DNA of 64,000 nucleotides from Streptomyces hundungensis. GTDB lineage: Bacteria > Actinomycetota > Actinomycetes > Streptomycetales > Streptomycetaceae. The stretch spans positions 7,626,001 to 7,690,000 of the forward strand of contig NZ_CP032698.1 of assembly GCF_003627815.1 (NCBI RefSeq), in the 5' to 3' direction. Under the pieces are notes generated by a model. That model was given only the letters and a program-made list of their open reading frames with translations. It was not told where the DNA came from and did no database searches. Position 1 is the stretch's first letter, and each line of letters begins with the position of its first letter. Shown here in pieces: positions 44,056 to 53,318 of the stretch. A program made the position numbers and the translations under genes.

Positions 44056-44244
44056 CGGAAGGCCCTGAGCCTGTATTGCTCCGAAACGGTGTGGCTTATG
44101 GTTGTTGGTGGGGTGTGACCGAACTGGCGGGGACGCGCGGCATCTGTCGCCGCTGGCGCAGAAGCTCTGCGGTTGCCGGGGTGGGCCTCGATGGCGGCAC
44201 GGGACAGTGAACGCTCCGCCCTCCAGGGTGATTAGGCTGCGGCG

Positions 44245-44639
44245 GTGATCGAACCTTCGCCGCTCCCCGGCGACCCCACTGAGCTGCACCTGCGTTTCGT
44301 CTACGCCGACATGCTCAGCGACACCCCGCACGCGGACACACTCGAAGAGTGGCGCGTCGAGGTCCTTCACCGGCGCCGGACGCACGACGACAGCCGTTGT
44401 CCGATTGCGCCCAGCGCGTGCGAAGCGGACCACTGTCCGGCGTACACCCTGAGCGACAGTCCAGCGGGTTCGATGACCTTCTTCCGTGTACACCTTGATC
44501 GCGGGCGCAACGCACATGCAGCGCTGGCAGATGAATCGGAGGACCTGAACGAGATCGCCCAGGACCTCCTCGCCCCCGCCACCGGATACTTCACGGACGA
44601 GGTCAGCGTGCTGCTGGAATGCAGCGGCTCCGCTAGGCG
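44245..44639 (+). pseudogene. Truncated hypothetical protein fused to an integrase relic
   Basis: Starts at a GTG at 44245 and reads ELHLRFVYADMLSDTPHADT, a His/Cys-containing middle, then DLNEIAQDLLAPATGYFTDE and VSVLLECSGS. This resembles the first half of a Streptomyces hypothetical protein family with the LLAPATGYFT stretch. At about 44639 its sense ends and integrase sequence begins, so the 3' half is lost. The fused frame runs on by chance to 45066. Confidence 0.5.
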
Positions 44640-45110
44640 GTGGACCCGGCTGCGGTTCCCAATCCGGCCCAGGTCGCCTGGCTGCTCGCGGCGGTCGCTC
44701 AGCAGCGCGGGCCTCACCTGGAGGCGTTCTTCGGATGCATGTACTGCTGAGGTCATCCACCTCCGGCTCGACCAGTGTCACCTACCCAAGGCCGAGTGGG
44801 GACTGCCCAATCTGTCGGGTGGCGTCGTCACTGCGGGACAGGACTGGACGGACGACGGCGCGATGCACGAGGTGCACTCGCTCAAGCGCCGAGCGGCTAC
44901 CGCGACCCGGCCCTGCGATCTCCGGCGCGCAGGGATCTCGTTCTGGCTGTACTCCGGTGTGGACCCGGCTGAATGCGCTCGCCGCGCGGGCCAGAGCATC
45001 GAGGTTCTATTCCGCTTCTACGCCAAGTTCCTGGATGGTGTGTCCGGGAGCAGGCCAATCGCCTGATCGAGCAGTCCATGGCGCCTGACCGGCAAAGGGC
45101 CAGGTCAGGC
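44640..45110 (+). pseudogene. Tyrosine recombinase (phage-type integrase) relic
   Basis: Three frame pieces add up to an integrase C-terminus. 44640-44750: AAVPNPAQVAWLLAAVAQQR, GPHLEAFFGCMYC. From about 44745 in the next frame: AEVIHLRLDQCHLPKAEWG, VHSLKRRAATATRP, then directly RPCDLRRAGISFWLYSGVDP and AECARRAGQSIEVLFRFYAK. From about 45040 in a third frame: REQANRLIEQSM. The sequence between RRAATATRP and the catalytic RxxRxAG-like box is deleted, and Arg-His of the usual DLRHAG is Arg-Arg. The gene cannot make a working recombinase. It marks a former integrative element. Confidence 0.8.
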
Positions 45111-45116
45111 GCCTTT
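45079..45116 (+). terminator. Intrinsic terminator after the integrase relic
   Basis: GGCGCCTGACC (45079-45089) pairs perfectly with GGTCAGGCGCC (45102-45112) around a 12-nt loop and is followed by TTTT CTT. It is an intrinsic terminator for rightward transcripts, and the hairpin also lies just past the stop of the leftward aldehyde dehydrogenase gene. Confidence 0.8.
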
Positions 45117-45126
45117 TCTTGGGCCC

Positions 45127-46650
45127 TTAGAAGAAGCCCAGCCTCTTCGGTGAGTACGACACCAGCAGATTCTTCGTCTGCTGATAGTGCTCCAGCATCA
45201 TCCGGTGGTTCTCCCGCCCGATGCCCGACTGCTTGTAGCCGCCGAACGCGGCGTGTGCCGGGTAGGCGTGGTAGCAGTTGGTCCAGACGCGGCCGGCCTG
45301 GATGGCTCGGCCCGCGCGGTAGGCGGTGTTCATGTCGCGGGTCCACACGCCCGCGCCCAGGCCGTACAGGGTGTCGTTCGCCGTGCCGATCGCGTCGTCG
45401 AAGTCGGTGAACGAGGTCACGGCCACCACCGGGCCGAAGATCTCCTCCTGGAAGATCCGCATGCGGTTGTCGCCCTCGAAGATGGTCGGCTGGACGTAGT
45501 AGCCGCCCTCCAACTCCCCGCCGTGATGGACGCGTTGACCACCCGTGAGGATCTTCGCTCCCTCCTGCTGGCCGATGTCCAGATAGGAGAGGATCTTCTG
45601 GAGCTGGTCGTTCGAGGCCTGCGCGCCGATCATCGTGTCGGTGTCCAGGGGGTGGCCCGGCACGATCTGTTCCGTACGGGCGATCGCCGCCTCCAGGAAC
45701 TCGCTGTAGTGGCCGCGCTGGATCAGGGCGCGGGACGGGCAGGTGCAGACCTCTCCCTGGTTGAGGGCGAACATCGCGAAACCTTCGAGGGCCTTGTCGC
45801 GGAAGTCGTCGTCCCGCGCCCATACGTCGTCGAAGAAGAGGTTCGGTGACTTGCCGCCCAGCTCCAGAGTGACGGGCTTGATGTTCTCCGAGGCGTACTG
45901 CATGATCAGCCGCCCCGTCGTGGTCTCGCCGGTGAAGGCGATCTTCGCGACGCGCGGGCTCGACGCCAGGGGCTTGCCCGCCTCCACGCCGAAGCCGTTG
46001 ACGATGTTCACGACACCCGGCGGGAGGAGGTCCGCCACCAGGCTCAGCCAGAAGTGGATGGAGGCGGGGGTCTGTTCGGCCGGTTTGAGGACCACCGCGT
46101 TGCCCGCCGCCAGCGCGGGCGCCAGCTTCCACACCGCCATCAGGATGGGGAAGTTCCACGGGATGATCTGGCCGACCACGCCCAGCGGCTCGTGGAAGTG
46201 GTACGCGACGGTGTCGTCGTCGAGCTGGCTGAGCGTGCCCTCCTGGGCGCGCAGCGCTCCGGCGAAATAGCGGAAGTGGTCGATGGCGAGCGGGATGTCG
46301 GCGGCCAGCGTCTCGCGGACGGGCTTGCCGTTCTCCCAGCTCTCGGCGATCGCCAGCTCCTCCAGATGCTCCTCCATCCGGTCCGCGATCTTGAGCAGGA
46401 CGTGGGCGCGGGCCTCCGGCGCGGTGCGTCCCCAGGCGGGCGCCGCCGCATGGGCCGCGTCCAGGGCGAGCTCGATGTCCTCGGCGGTGCCCCGCGCGAT
46501 CTCGGTGAAGGGGCGGCCGTTGACGGGGCTCGGGTTCTCGAAGTACTGGCCGCGCCGGGGCGGCACATACGCGCCACCGATCCAGTGGTCGTAGCGGGAC
46601 TGGAACGAGACGAGCGCGCCCTCGGCGCCGGGCGCTGCGTAACGGGTCAT
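45127..46650 (-). CDS. NAD+-dependent aldehyde dehydrogenase (ExaC/AcoD-like)
   Basis: A 507-residue aldehyde dehydrogenase, with ATG 46650 behind GAGGGAG. It oxidises aldehydes such as acetaldehyde to acids with NAD+. Visible are the cofactor region [20 protein letters not shown], the general base in [11 protein letters not shown] near residue 260, the nucleophile in GEVCTCPSR near residue 302, and the C-terminal EEIFGPV and [15 protein letters not shown]. It lies next to a GAF-type regulator read in the same direction, the usual arrangement for inducible acetaldehyde dehydrogenases in actinobacteria. Confidence 0.95.
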   Translation of the reverse strand: MTRYAAPGAEGALVSFQSRYDHWIGGAYVPPRRGQYFENPSPVNGRPFTEIARGTAEDIELALDAAHAAAPAWGRTAPEARAHVLLKIADRMEEHLEELAIAESWENGKPVRETLAADIPLAIDHFRYFAGALRAQEGTLSQLDDDTVAYHFHEPLGVVGQIIPWNFPILMAVWKLAPALAAGNAVVLKPAEQTPASIHFWLSLVADLLPPGVVNIVNGFGVEAGKPLASSPRVAKIAFTGETTTGRLIMQYASENIKPVTLELGGKSPNLFFDDVWARDDDFRDKALEGFAMFALNQGEVCTCPSRALIQRGHYSEFLEAAIARTEQIVPGHPLDTDTMIGAQASNDQLQKILSYLDIGQQEGAKILTGGQRVHHGGELEGGYYVQPTIFEGDNRMRIFQEEIFGPVVAVTSFTDFDDAIGTANDTLYGLGAGVWTRDMNTAYRAGRAIQAGRVWTNCYHAYPAHAAFGGYKQSGIGRENHRMMLEHYQQTKNLLVSYSPKRLGFF

Positions 46651-46705
46651 CTGCGGGGCTCCCTCTGCCGCGCCGTCCGGCCGTGGACGGCGTACGGAGC
46701 GCAGA

Positions 46706-47998
46706 TTAGGCACGGCGGCGTTGCAGGCCCGTTGCGAGCGCCTGATCCCTCGTCAGTTCCGTCAACCGGGCTTGTACGTGTGCCCGTTGGCTTGGCGGCA
46801 GCGCGTCCGCCAAGGCCTGCCACACCGGCAGGTCCTCCTCGCCCCAGGGGCTGTACGCCCAGTCGGCGAGGAGACCGGGGTCGGCGCGCGCGATCAGCGC
46901 GGCCCGGAGCTGGTCGGCGTGGCGTCGGCGCAGACGGGCCACCGCGGGTGCCTGCGAGCCCGGCAGGAGCGGCCCGCCGTAGACCGTCATCGCCGCGGCC
47001 ACCGCCCCCGAGCCGAGCCGCCTGGCCACCGTGTCGAAGTCCGTGTCCACGCGCGCGGTCAGGCGGTAGGGGCGCGACGCGAGCAGTGCGGGGCCCAACA
47101 CCGCGCGCAAGCGCGACAGTTCGGCGCGCAGCGTCACGGGGCTCACGTCCTCGTCCTCGTACAGGGCCAGCAGGAGTTCGTCGCCGCCGAGGCCCTGCGG
47201 ATGGTGGGCCAGCAGGACCAGGATCTCGCTGTGGCGCGGGCTCAGGCGCAGCTTGCGGCCGTCCGCCACGAGCAGTGCCTCGTCGCTGCCGAGGGCGGTG
47301 AGAAAGGCCCCCTCGGGGTCGGGTGGCGGGGCGAGAAGGGCGAGTTCGGCCTCCGCGGCCCGTGCCACGGCCTGGACGAAGCCGAGACTGTGCGGATGGG
47401 CTAGGCCGTCGCCACCCGTCACGTCGACGGCGCCCAGCAGCCGTCCGGTCCTCGGGTCGTGCACGGGAGCCGCCGCGCAGGTCCACCGCTGCACCGGGCG
47501 CCGGAAGTGCTCGGCCGTGAACACCTGGACCGGCCGGTCCTCGGCCAGGGCCGTGCCGGGCGCGTTGGTGCCGACTGCCGACTCGGCCCAGCGGGCGCCG
47601 GGGACGAAGTTCATGCGTCCGGCCGCGCTCCGGGTCCGCCGGTCGCCCTCCACCCACAGGAGCCGGCCCAGCGCGTCGCAGACCGCCACCAGGTGCTCGC
47701 CGTCACCCGCGTACGCCCCGGTCAGTTCCCGGATCAGCGGCATGACGCGGGCGAGCGGATGGGCGTCGCGGCAGGCGGCGAGCTCCTCCTCGTCGAGCTC
47801 CACGCATGCCGCGCCGTCCGGGCTGACCCGGGCCCGCGCCGAACGCTGCCAGGACGCGGCCACCAGCGGGCGCACAGGACGCAGCACCCGGCCCGCCGCC
47901 ATGAACTGCTCATGAGCGCGCAGGAGTTGACCGTACCGCTCGACCGGGTCGGCCCCCGCGTCCAGCGCCACCCAGGACTCGTCCCGCCTGTCCGTCAC
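46706..47998 (-). CDS. GAF-domain transcriptional regulator (AcoR-like, no AAA+ domain)
   Basis: A 430-residue regulator, with start taken at the GTG at 47998 with GGGAGG five bases before. The N-terminal half contains the AcoR-type GAF signature: [13 protein letters not shown], then [20 protein letters not shown] and [20 protein letters not shown]. The C-terminal half has a winged-helix-like segment ([37 protein letters not shown]). The sigma-54 activator ATPase is absent, as in actinobacterial members. It probably senses an aldehyde or alcohol and controls the adjacent aldehyde dehydrogenase. Confidence 0.88.
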   Translation of the reverse strand: MTDRRDESWVALDAGADPVERYGQLLRAHEQFMAAGRVLRPVRPLVAASWQRSARARVSPDGAACVELDEEELAACRDAHPLARVMPLIRELTGAYAGDGEHLVAVCDALGRLLWVEGDRRTRSAAGRMNFVPGARWAESAVGTNAPGTALAEDRPVQVFTAEHFRRPVQRWTCAAAPVHDPRTGRLLGAVDVTGGDGLAHPHSLGFVQAVARAAEAELALLAPPPDPEGAFLTALGSDEALLVADGRKLRLSPRHSEILVLLAHHPQGLGGDELLLALYEDEDVSPVTLRAELSRLRAVLGPALLASRPYRLTARVDTDFDTVARRLGSGAVAAAMTVYGGPLLPGSQAPAVARLRRRHADQLRAALIARADPGLLADWAYSPWGEEDLPVWQALADALPPSQRAHVQARLTELTRDQALATGLQRRRA

Positions 47999-48016
47999 CG
48001 CGGCCTCCCGCACTCG

Positions 48017-48592
48017 TCAGGCGAAGTTGACCAGCCGGATGTACCGCACCCAGTCCCAGTCGGGTCCCGGATCGGTGTGGTCGGTTCCGGGGACCTGGTA
48101 GTGGCCCAGGATGTGCTCGCGGTCCTTGGGGATGCCGTACCGGTCGCAGATGGACGCGGTGAGCGCCGCCGACCGCTCGTACAGCGCGTTGGTGAAGTAG
48201 GCCGGCCGGTCCACCCAGCCCTCGTGCTCGATGCCGATGCTGCGGGTGTTGTAGTCCCAGTTCCCCGCGTGCCAGGCGATGTCGTGCTCGCGGACCATCT
48301 GGGCGATGTATCCGTCGGCGGAACGCGTCACATAGTGCGCGGACACCTGCTTGGCCGGGTTCTGGAAGATGCCGATGGTGTTCGACCACGTCTCCTGGGT
48401 GACATGGATGACGATCCGGTCGATCCGATATGCCGAAGGCCTGCTGGACGCCGTGTAGTTGGACGGGGAGGCAGGCATCCAGTGGGCGCCCGGGTAGTCG
48501 GTGGTGCCGTCCGCGGCCGCCTCGGTCGCGGGGAACAGCGCGCCGGCGACCACCGAGGCGGCCGCGCCCTGGAGAAGTCTTCTTCTGTTCAT
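48017..48592 (-). CDS. Secreted N-acetylmuramoyl-L-alanine amidase (Amidase_2)
   Basis: A 191-residue exported peptidoglycan amidase. The start ATG at 48592 gives MNRRRLLQGAAASVVAGALF, a twin-arginine signal with a cleavage site near ATEAAA. The zinc-amidase fold is seen in RIDRIVIHVTQETW (first His), SAHYVTRSADGYIAQMV, IGIEHEGW, and GHYQVPGTDHTDPGPDW (last His and Asp). It cleaves the bond between MurNAc and L-Ala in the wall. It is small and single-domain, with no wall-binding repeats. It lies between the regulator and the acetamidase gene. Confidence 0.93.
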   Translation of the reverse strand: MNRRRLLQGAAASVVAGALFPATEAAADGTTDYPGAHWMPASPSNYTASSRPSAYRIDRIVIHVTQETWSNTIGIFQNPAKQVSAHYVTRSADGYIAQMVREHDIAWHAGNWDYNTRSIGIEHEGWVDRPAYFTNALYERSAALTASICDRYGIPKDREHILGHYQVPGTDHTDPGPDWDWVRYIRLVNFA

Positions 48593-48606
48593 GACGCACC
48601 CCTGAA

Positions 48607-49635
48607 CTAGGCGGAAGGTAAAGCCAATTGAGCGGATTGCTCGCGCAGGTGGCGATGCAGACCGCGGTGCGGCTCGCCCTGCCGGGGGAGCCACTTCTTG
48701 CGGATCTTGGCGACACAGGTGTAGTTGGTGTCGCAGACATTGGCAAGCGGGGCCTCACCCGCCTGGCTCACCAGTTGGTAGGCGTCGAGCGCGGAAAGCC
48801 CGTAGTCACGTTCGAGCCAGCGCACCAGGTCCAACTGCGAGATGCGGAAGGCGTCTTCGAGAGGGCGCGCCGACCCGGTGGACATGAGGTGGGTGTCGGA
48901 CTCGATGCGCGGCCACGGCGTGTCGACGCCCTTGAGGAGCTCCACCACGACCACCGAGTTCATGGCGCACTCGACGGCGACCCCGCACGTCTCGCCCTCG
49001 CCCTGGCGGGCGTGCCCGTCGCCGAGGCTGAACAGGGCGCCCTCCACATTGACCCCCAGATAGCAGGTGACGCCGGCCCGCATCTCGGGAGTGTCCATGT
49101 TCCCGCCGTGCGCGTCGGGGACCAGGGCGGAGCGCACCTCCAGGTTGGCGGGGGCCACCCCGACCGTGCCGTGCATGGGGTCCATGGGCAGTTCGATCTC
49201 GATGTCGCTGTCCCGGGCCCGGAACAGACAGGTGCCGCGCGCCCGGTCGAGCTCCCACATCCACACCACCTCGGGCAGCGGCGGCTGGAGCGTCGCCGTC
49301 GTGTGCGTGGAGGTCAACGCCCCGAACAGGGGCACGGTCGTGGACGCGGCCCAGTCCCGCGCCGGGCGGATCGACACGAAGTGCACGGCGAGCGTGTCGC
49401 CCGGCTCGGCGCCCTCGACGTGGAAGGGCCCGGTCTGCGGGTTGAGGAACGGGAACTCGCAGACCCGGGAGACCAGATCGCGCTCGGAACGGACCCGGCC
49501 GGCGAAGCAGTCCTCGGTGTACAGGTCGAGGACGGTGCCGGGCGTGATCCGCGCCAGAGGAGCCGCGCCCCCGAACGTCCACGCGTACTCGTTCTCCTTG
49601 GGCCGCACGGTCACGATCCGCGGTTGGGTGCTCAT
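48607..49635 (-). CDS. Acetamidase/formamidase-family hydrolase
   Basis: A 342-residue protein of the FmdA/AmdA family, which hydrolyses formamide, acetamide or similar short amides to ammonia and acid. Visible family stretches are PLARITPGTVLDLYTEDCFAG, FVSIRPARDWAASTTVPLFG, PMHGTVGVAPA, and NMDTPEMRAGVTCYLGVNVEGALFSLGDGHARQGEGE, the metal-binding core. The ATG overlaps the stop of the permease gene by 4 bp, so the two are coupled and likely serve uptake and use of an amide nitrogen source. Since cluster 1 probably makes a formamide, a link is conceivable but unsupported by position. Confidence 0.9.
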   Translation of the reverse strand: MSTQPRIVTVRPKENEYAWTFGGAAPLARITPGTVLDLYTEDCFAGRVRSERDLVSRVCEFPFLNPQTGPFHVEGAEPGDTLAVHFVSIRPARDWAASTTVPLFGALTSTHTTATLQPPLPEVVWMWELDRARGTCLFRARDSDIEIELPMDPMHGTVGVAPANLEVRSALVPDAHGGNMDTPEMRAGVTCYLGVNVEGALFSLGDGHARQGEGETCGVAVECAMNSVVVVELLKGVDTPWPRIESDTHLMSTGSARPLEDAFRISQLDLVRWLERDYGLSALDAYQLVSQAGEAPLANVCDTNYTCVAKIRKKWLPRQGEPHRGLHRHLREQSAQLALPSA

Positions 49636-51131
49636 CGGGGTACCGCTCCTGTCTCCAGTGGGTCCTCATCGGGGTCGATGAGGTGGACGCGGCCGGTCTG
49701 TGCCAGCCGCTCGGGGTGGCGGCGCGCCAGGACCACGAGGACCACGACCCCGGCCGCCATCCACACCCCCACGACGGGTCCGGCGTACGACATCGGAGGC
49801 GTGAGTTCGGCTACGAAGTCGAACGCCGGGATCCCCGCCGCGGTCAGGAGCGCCAGGACGAAGGCGGCGATGCCGAGCGCGGGGAACACGACGTGGCGCA
49901 GCGGACTGAACAGATCGCGGCGCCGACGCAGGAAGTATCCGGCGCACGCCACGTCGACCACGATGTACACCCCGATGATCACGGTGACGATGACCGTGGC
50001 GAGCAGGGCGAACGCCGTGACCGGGTCGTACCACAGGCCCAGGCCCAGGCCCAGCATCGCGGCGACGGCCACGACGAACTGCGCCGCGACGCCCGACACG
50101 GGGGAGCGGTGGCGGGGGTGGAGGCGGGCGAAGGAGCGCGGGAAGACGCCGATCCGGCCGAGCGCGAAGGCCGTGCGCGTCGACACGTTGGAGCAGGCGT
50201 TGGCGTTCGCCACCGTCGAGTTGACCACGGCCAGGAAGAGGATCACCCAGAAGAGACCGAACGAGGCCCGCGCGACGCCCTCCCAGGAGGCGTCGCCGGA
50301 CGCTCCGAAGCCCGCGAACCGGTCGGGCCCGAAGTAGACCGCCATCGCGTACGTGGTCAGGACGTACACGATCCCGATGGCGAGGGCCGCGCCGAACACC
50401 GCTCGCCGCATGGTGCGCCGGGGGTCCTTGGCTTCCTCGGCGAGGGGGGCCGCCGCCTCGAAGCCGGCGAAGGCCAGCACCGTGTAGACGGATCCGGCGA
50501 ACACCCCGCCGAAGCCGCCGTAGCCGTGCGCGGTGTGCGAAGTGCCGAACACCGACAGGGTGTTGTCGGAGCCGGCCGCCACGATCAGCAGGACGGCGAA
50601 GGCCACGAACACCAGCACCTCGAAGACGCCGAGCACCGTGCCGAACCGCGCGGAGGCCCGCACCCCGAAGAAGCCCGCGAACGCGATGACCACGGCCCCG
50701 GCCAGCGACCAGGGCCACCACAGGTCGGCCGGATACGCCGACCACTGCTGGTGCAGGGTGCCCGCCGTGGTGAAGCCCAGTTGCAGCAGGAGCAGCGGCG
50801 GCACCAGGGCCTCCACGAACACATAGCCCCAGCCGACCAGGAACCCCACGGCCGGATGCAGGCCCCGCGCGCTGTAGGTGGCGACCGAGCCCGCCGCGGG
50901 CAGGTGCTGCGCGAGCTCCGCCACACAGGACGCGGTGAGCAGACACGCCACCAACGCCACGAGGACCGACAGCGGCAGACTGCCGCCCGCGAACGCGGCG
51001 CCCGCCGGGATGGACGCGGCGACGGCCGCCGCGGGAGCCATCGCCGTGACGCTCTGGAAGAGCACCTCGCGCAGACCGATGGCGTCGCGCGCCAGCCCGA
51101 CGTCCGTGTTCGTACGGGATTCCCCCGGCAC
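49632..51131 (-). CDS. APC-family amino acid/amine permease
   Basis: A 499-residue transporter of the amino acid-polyamine-organocation family with about 12 hydrophobic helices. Family marks include VLFQSVTAMAPAAAVAASIP in helix 1, the kinked region GAAFAGGSLPL, and FAGFEAAAPLAEEAKDPRRTM between helices 6 and 7. The start is a GTG at 51131. It is co-transcribed with the acetamidase, so the imported substrate may be an amide or amino acid. Confidence 0.9.
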   Translation of the reverse strand: MPGESRTNTDVGLARDAIGLREVLFQSVTAMAPAAAVAASIPAGAAFAGGSLPLSVLVALVACLLTASCVAELAQHLPAAGSVATYSARGLHPAVGFLVGWGYVFVEALVPPLLLLQLGFTTAGTLHQQWSAYPADLWWPWSLAGAVVIAFAGFFGVRASARFGTVLGVFEVLVFVAFAVLLIVAAGSDNTLSVFGTSHTAHGYGGFGGVFAGSVYTVLAFAGFEAAAPLAEEAKDPRRTMRRAVFGAALAIGIVYVLTTYAMAVYFGPDRFAGFGASGDASWEGVARASFGLFWVILFLAVVNSTVANANACSNVSTRTAFALGRIGVFPRSFARLHPRHRSPVSGVAAQFVVAVAAMLGLGLGLWYDPVTAFALLATVIVTVIIGVYIVVDVACAGYFLRRRRDLFSPLRHVVFPALGIAAFVLALLTAAGIPAFDFVAELTPPMSYAGPVVGVWMAAGVVVLVVLARRHPERLAQTGRVHLIDPDEDPLETGAVPR

Positions 51132-51308
51132 CGGCGCTCCCTCGGTCGGTCAACAGGCGCACGTCGTACGGTAGTTACCGTACGGTCCGGGGTGTGGGAG
51201 GTGGAAGGGGACGGGCGGTGCGGGCGGGGTGGCGGGGCCCTTGTCCGCAGGGACGGAACTTCCGCGGAGGGGTCGCGGAGCGCCCCCTTTCCGCCGACTC
51301 TGGAGGGT

Positions 51309-51803
51309 ATGGTCACGCCCCCGGTACCACCCACGCCACCCGGACCGCCGAACGGGCAGGCATCGGGACCGCCGTCGCAAGGCGGCTTCGGGCCCGCTCA
51401 CTGGCAGCCGGCCCCGCCGCAGGGGCCGCCCGGCGGGGGACGGCGCCGAGGCCCCCTGCTCGTGGCCGCGATCGTGGTCGCCTTCGCGGCGCTCGCCGCC
51501 ATCGCCTTCGCCGTCAGCCGGGGAGACGGCGGCGAGCAACCGGGCACTCCGGGGCCGAGCGGCACCGTCGGCCGCTCACCCACGCCGTCCCTGAGCCTGC
51601 CGAGCGGCCTGCCGTCCTCGCTGCCCACCGCCCTGCCGTCCGAACTCCCCTCCCTGCCGACGGAGCTTCCCACCGACGTGCTACCGAGCGGCTTGCCCAC
51701 CGACCTGCCGAGTGGCTTTCCCACCGACTGGTCGAGCGGCTTCCCGACCGACCTGCTTCCGGAGGGATTGGTCTCGGCCGTCGCTCACGAACAACTGCCC
51801 TGA
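51309..51803 (+). CDS. Single-pass membrane protein with Leu-Pro-Ser/Thr repeat tail
   Basis: A 164-residue protein from ATG 51309, where a GGAGGG lies only 2 bases upstream; a longer frame exists but is less likely. Residues 1-45 are Pro/Gly-rich and end in RRRG. A membrane helix (LLVAAIVVAFAALAAIAFAV) follows. The outside part, residues 90-155, is built of repeats of LPSGLPS, LPTALPS, LPTELPT, LPSGLPT and FPTDWSS. Such tails are common in Streptomyces envelope proteins. The family is not known to me. The stop TGA abuts the TCA of the next, convergent gene (TGATCA). Confidence 0.65.
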   Translation: MVTPPVPPTPPGPPNGQASGPPSQGGFGPAHWQPAPPQGPPGGGRRRGPLLVAAIVVAFAALAAIAFAVSRGDGGEQPGTPGPSGTVGRSPTPSLSLPSGLPSSLPTALPSELPSLPTELPTDVLPSGLPTDLPSGFPTDWSSGFPTDLLPEGLVSAVAHEQLP

Positions 51804-53135
51804 TCAGCGGGGGAGTTGCAGATAGACGAGCTTCGTCCGCACCCCGCTGTCGACGATCCGGCCCGAGGGGTCGAAGGCGCCCGGGCCGTCCGTCATGCCG
51901 AAGTCGTTGTCGTTGATCAGCGCGAGGGTGCCGGGGCCCGCGAGCGCCACCCCTTCGATCTTGCCCGGCACGCCCGGCACCTTCGCGAGGTCCACGACGA
52001 GCCTCTTGCGCAACACCGGCACCCCGCTCGCGGCGGGATCGGCGAGCTGCTCGTAGGAGGGGCTGGTGGCCGGAGTGTCCCACCGGCCGCCGAGGATCCC
52101 GGCGCCACGGGGCAGCCGCACTTCCTGGAGCCGGGCGGCCCGGTCGGTGCGCTCCTCGACCAGCAGCCGGTCGTCCCCGAGCGCCACGACGGAGGAGATC
52201 TTCAGTTCGGAGGGGTCGTCCTCGCCGGGGTCGACGACACCCGCCGGGTCGAAGCGGTAGGCGTACTCGGCGGTGACCGCTCCGCGGCGCGGGGAGAAAC
52301 GGAGCAGCCGCACATTGCGCGACCCCTCGCCGGCCGCCGTGTCCGGCACCGACAGCGGGCTCTGCACCGCCAACACCAGGTCACCGCCCGGGAGTTGAGC
52401 GAGCCCTTCGAAACCGCGGTTGATCTTGCGCTGGGCGAGGATCGCCGGGAGCGCCCCGATCACGGGATAGTCGGCGCCGGCGAGCTCCAGCCCCTTGGGC
52501 ACATACCGGGCGAGCACTCGGCCGCGCGCCGAGACATGCACGAGGGAGGGCCCATACTCGTCCGCCAGCCAGAAAGTGCCGTCGGCCGCCCGCACGATGC
52601 CCTCGGTGTCCAGACCGTTCGGGTTGTACGCGAGGGGCTTCGCCGCGTCGAAGGCGTAAGGGGCCTCGTCGTGGCCCGCCAGATTGGGCAGGCCGGTGAC
52701 GGGCGCGCCCGAACGGGTGGTGATCGGAATGGACTTGAGAACGGTGAGCGTGCCGCCGGTGACGCGCACCTTCACGATCGCCGGATCGAAGCCGGGGACC
52801 GGGAAGGTGCGGCGCTTGGTCTTGTCGACCTTGATCTGACCGTTGGGGCCCCGGTCCGTGACGGTCCAGAACTCGCCCCGGCGCCCGGCCGGGAAGAGGT
52901 CGCTGCCGATGCCGCCCAGGTGGATGCCGCGGTCGTCGTCGACGGTGCCGGGAAGGAGCCCGTTGCTGAAACCGCCCAGCGGGATGTCGCCGAGGACCGC
53001 GGTGTTGGTGACCCGTGCGTCACGGTGACGGTGTTCGAACCGCGGCGTGCCAACGGCGGAGCCGCTGAGTGCGACGACGGTCAGTACGGCCAGGGGCAGC
53101 GCGACGGCGGTGCGTCGGGCGGCGCGTGGGGACAC
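51804..53135 (-). CDS. Secreted esterase-like/phytase-like protein
   Basis: A 443-residue exported protein with signal peptide MSPRAARRTAVALPLAVLTV ending near SAVGTP. The rest matches the esterase-like activity of phytase family (a beta-propeller-type fold): GGFSNGLLPGTVDDDRGIHLGGIGSDLFP, WTVTDRGPNGQIKVDK, DTEGIVRAADGTFWLADEYGPSL, NRGFEGLAQLPGGDLVLAVQSPL, and the C-terminal GVALAGPGTLALINDNDFG. The substrate is unknown. It is convergent with the repeat protein gene with zero spacing. Confidence 0.85.
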   Translation of the reverse strand: MSPRAARRTAVALPLAVLTVVALSGSAVGTPRFEHRHRDARVTNTAVLGDIPLGGFSNGLLPGTVDDDRGIHLGGIGSDLFPAGRRGEFWTVTDRGPNGQIKVDKTKRRTFPVPGFDPAIVKVRVTGGTLTVLKSIPITTRSGAPVTGLPNLAGHDEAPYAFDAAKPLAYNPNGLDTEGIVRAADGTFWLADEYGPSLVHVSARGRVLARYVPKGLELAGADYPVIGALPAILAQRKINRGFEGLAQLPGGDLVLAVQSPLSVPDTAAGEGSRNVRLLRFSPRRGAVTAEYAYRFDPAGVVDPGEDDPSELKISSVVALGDDRLLVEERTDRAARLQEVRLPRGAGILGGRWDTPATSPSYEQLADPAASGVPVLRKRLVVDLAKVPGVPGKIEGVALAGPGTLALINDNDFGMTDGPGAFDPSGRIVDSGVRTKLVYLQLPR

Positions 53136-53318
53136 GAATCCTCCAGAGCGGGCGGGGCGGGCGTGGCCCCCAGCGTGGGAGGCGGGCGCGAACGCCCGCC
53201 GTCCCCACCGTGAACACCGGGCGACGCCACGGCGTCCGCTTCGGCCGCGGACCTGTGCGGCCCGGGCGGCGGCGAAGCCCGCCCCGGCGATGCACTCCGG
53301 GACCTCAGCGCCCCGGGT

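Noticed and set aside
48607..49635. Acetamidase/formamidase as the deformylase of cluster 1
   Set aside because: It is 25 kb away, coupled to an amino acid permease, and fits simple amide catabolism. No evidence links it to the cluster.
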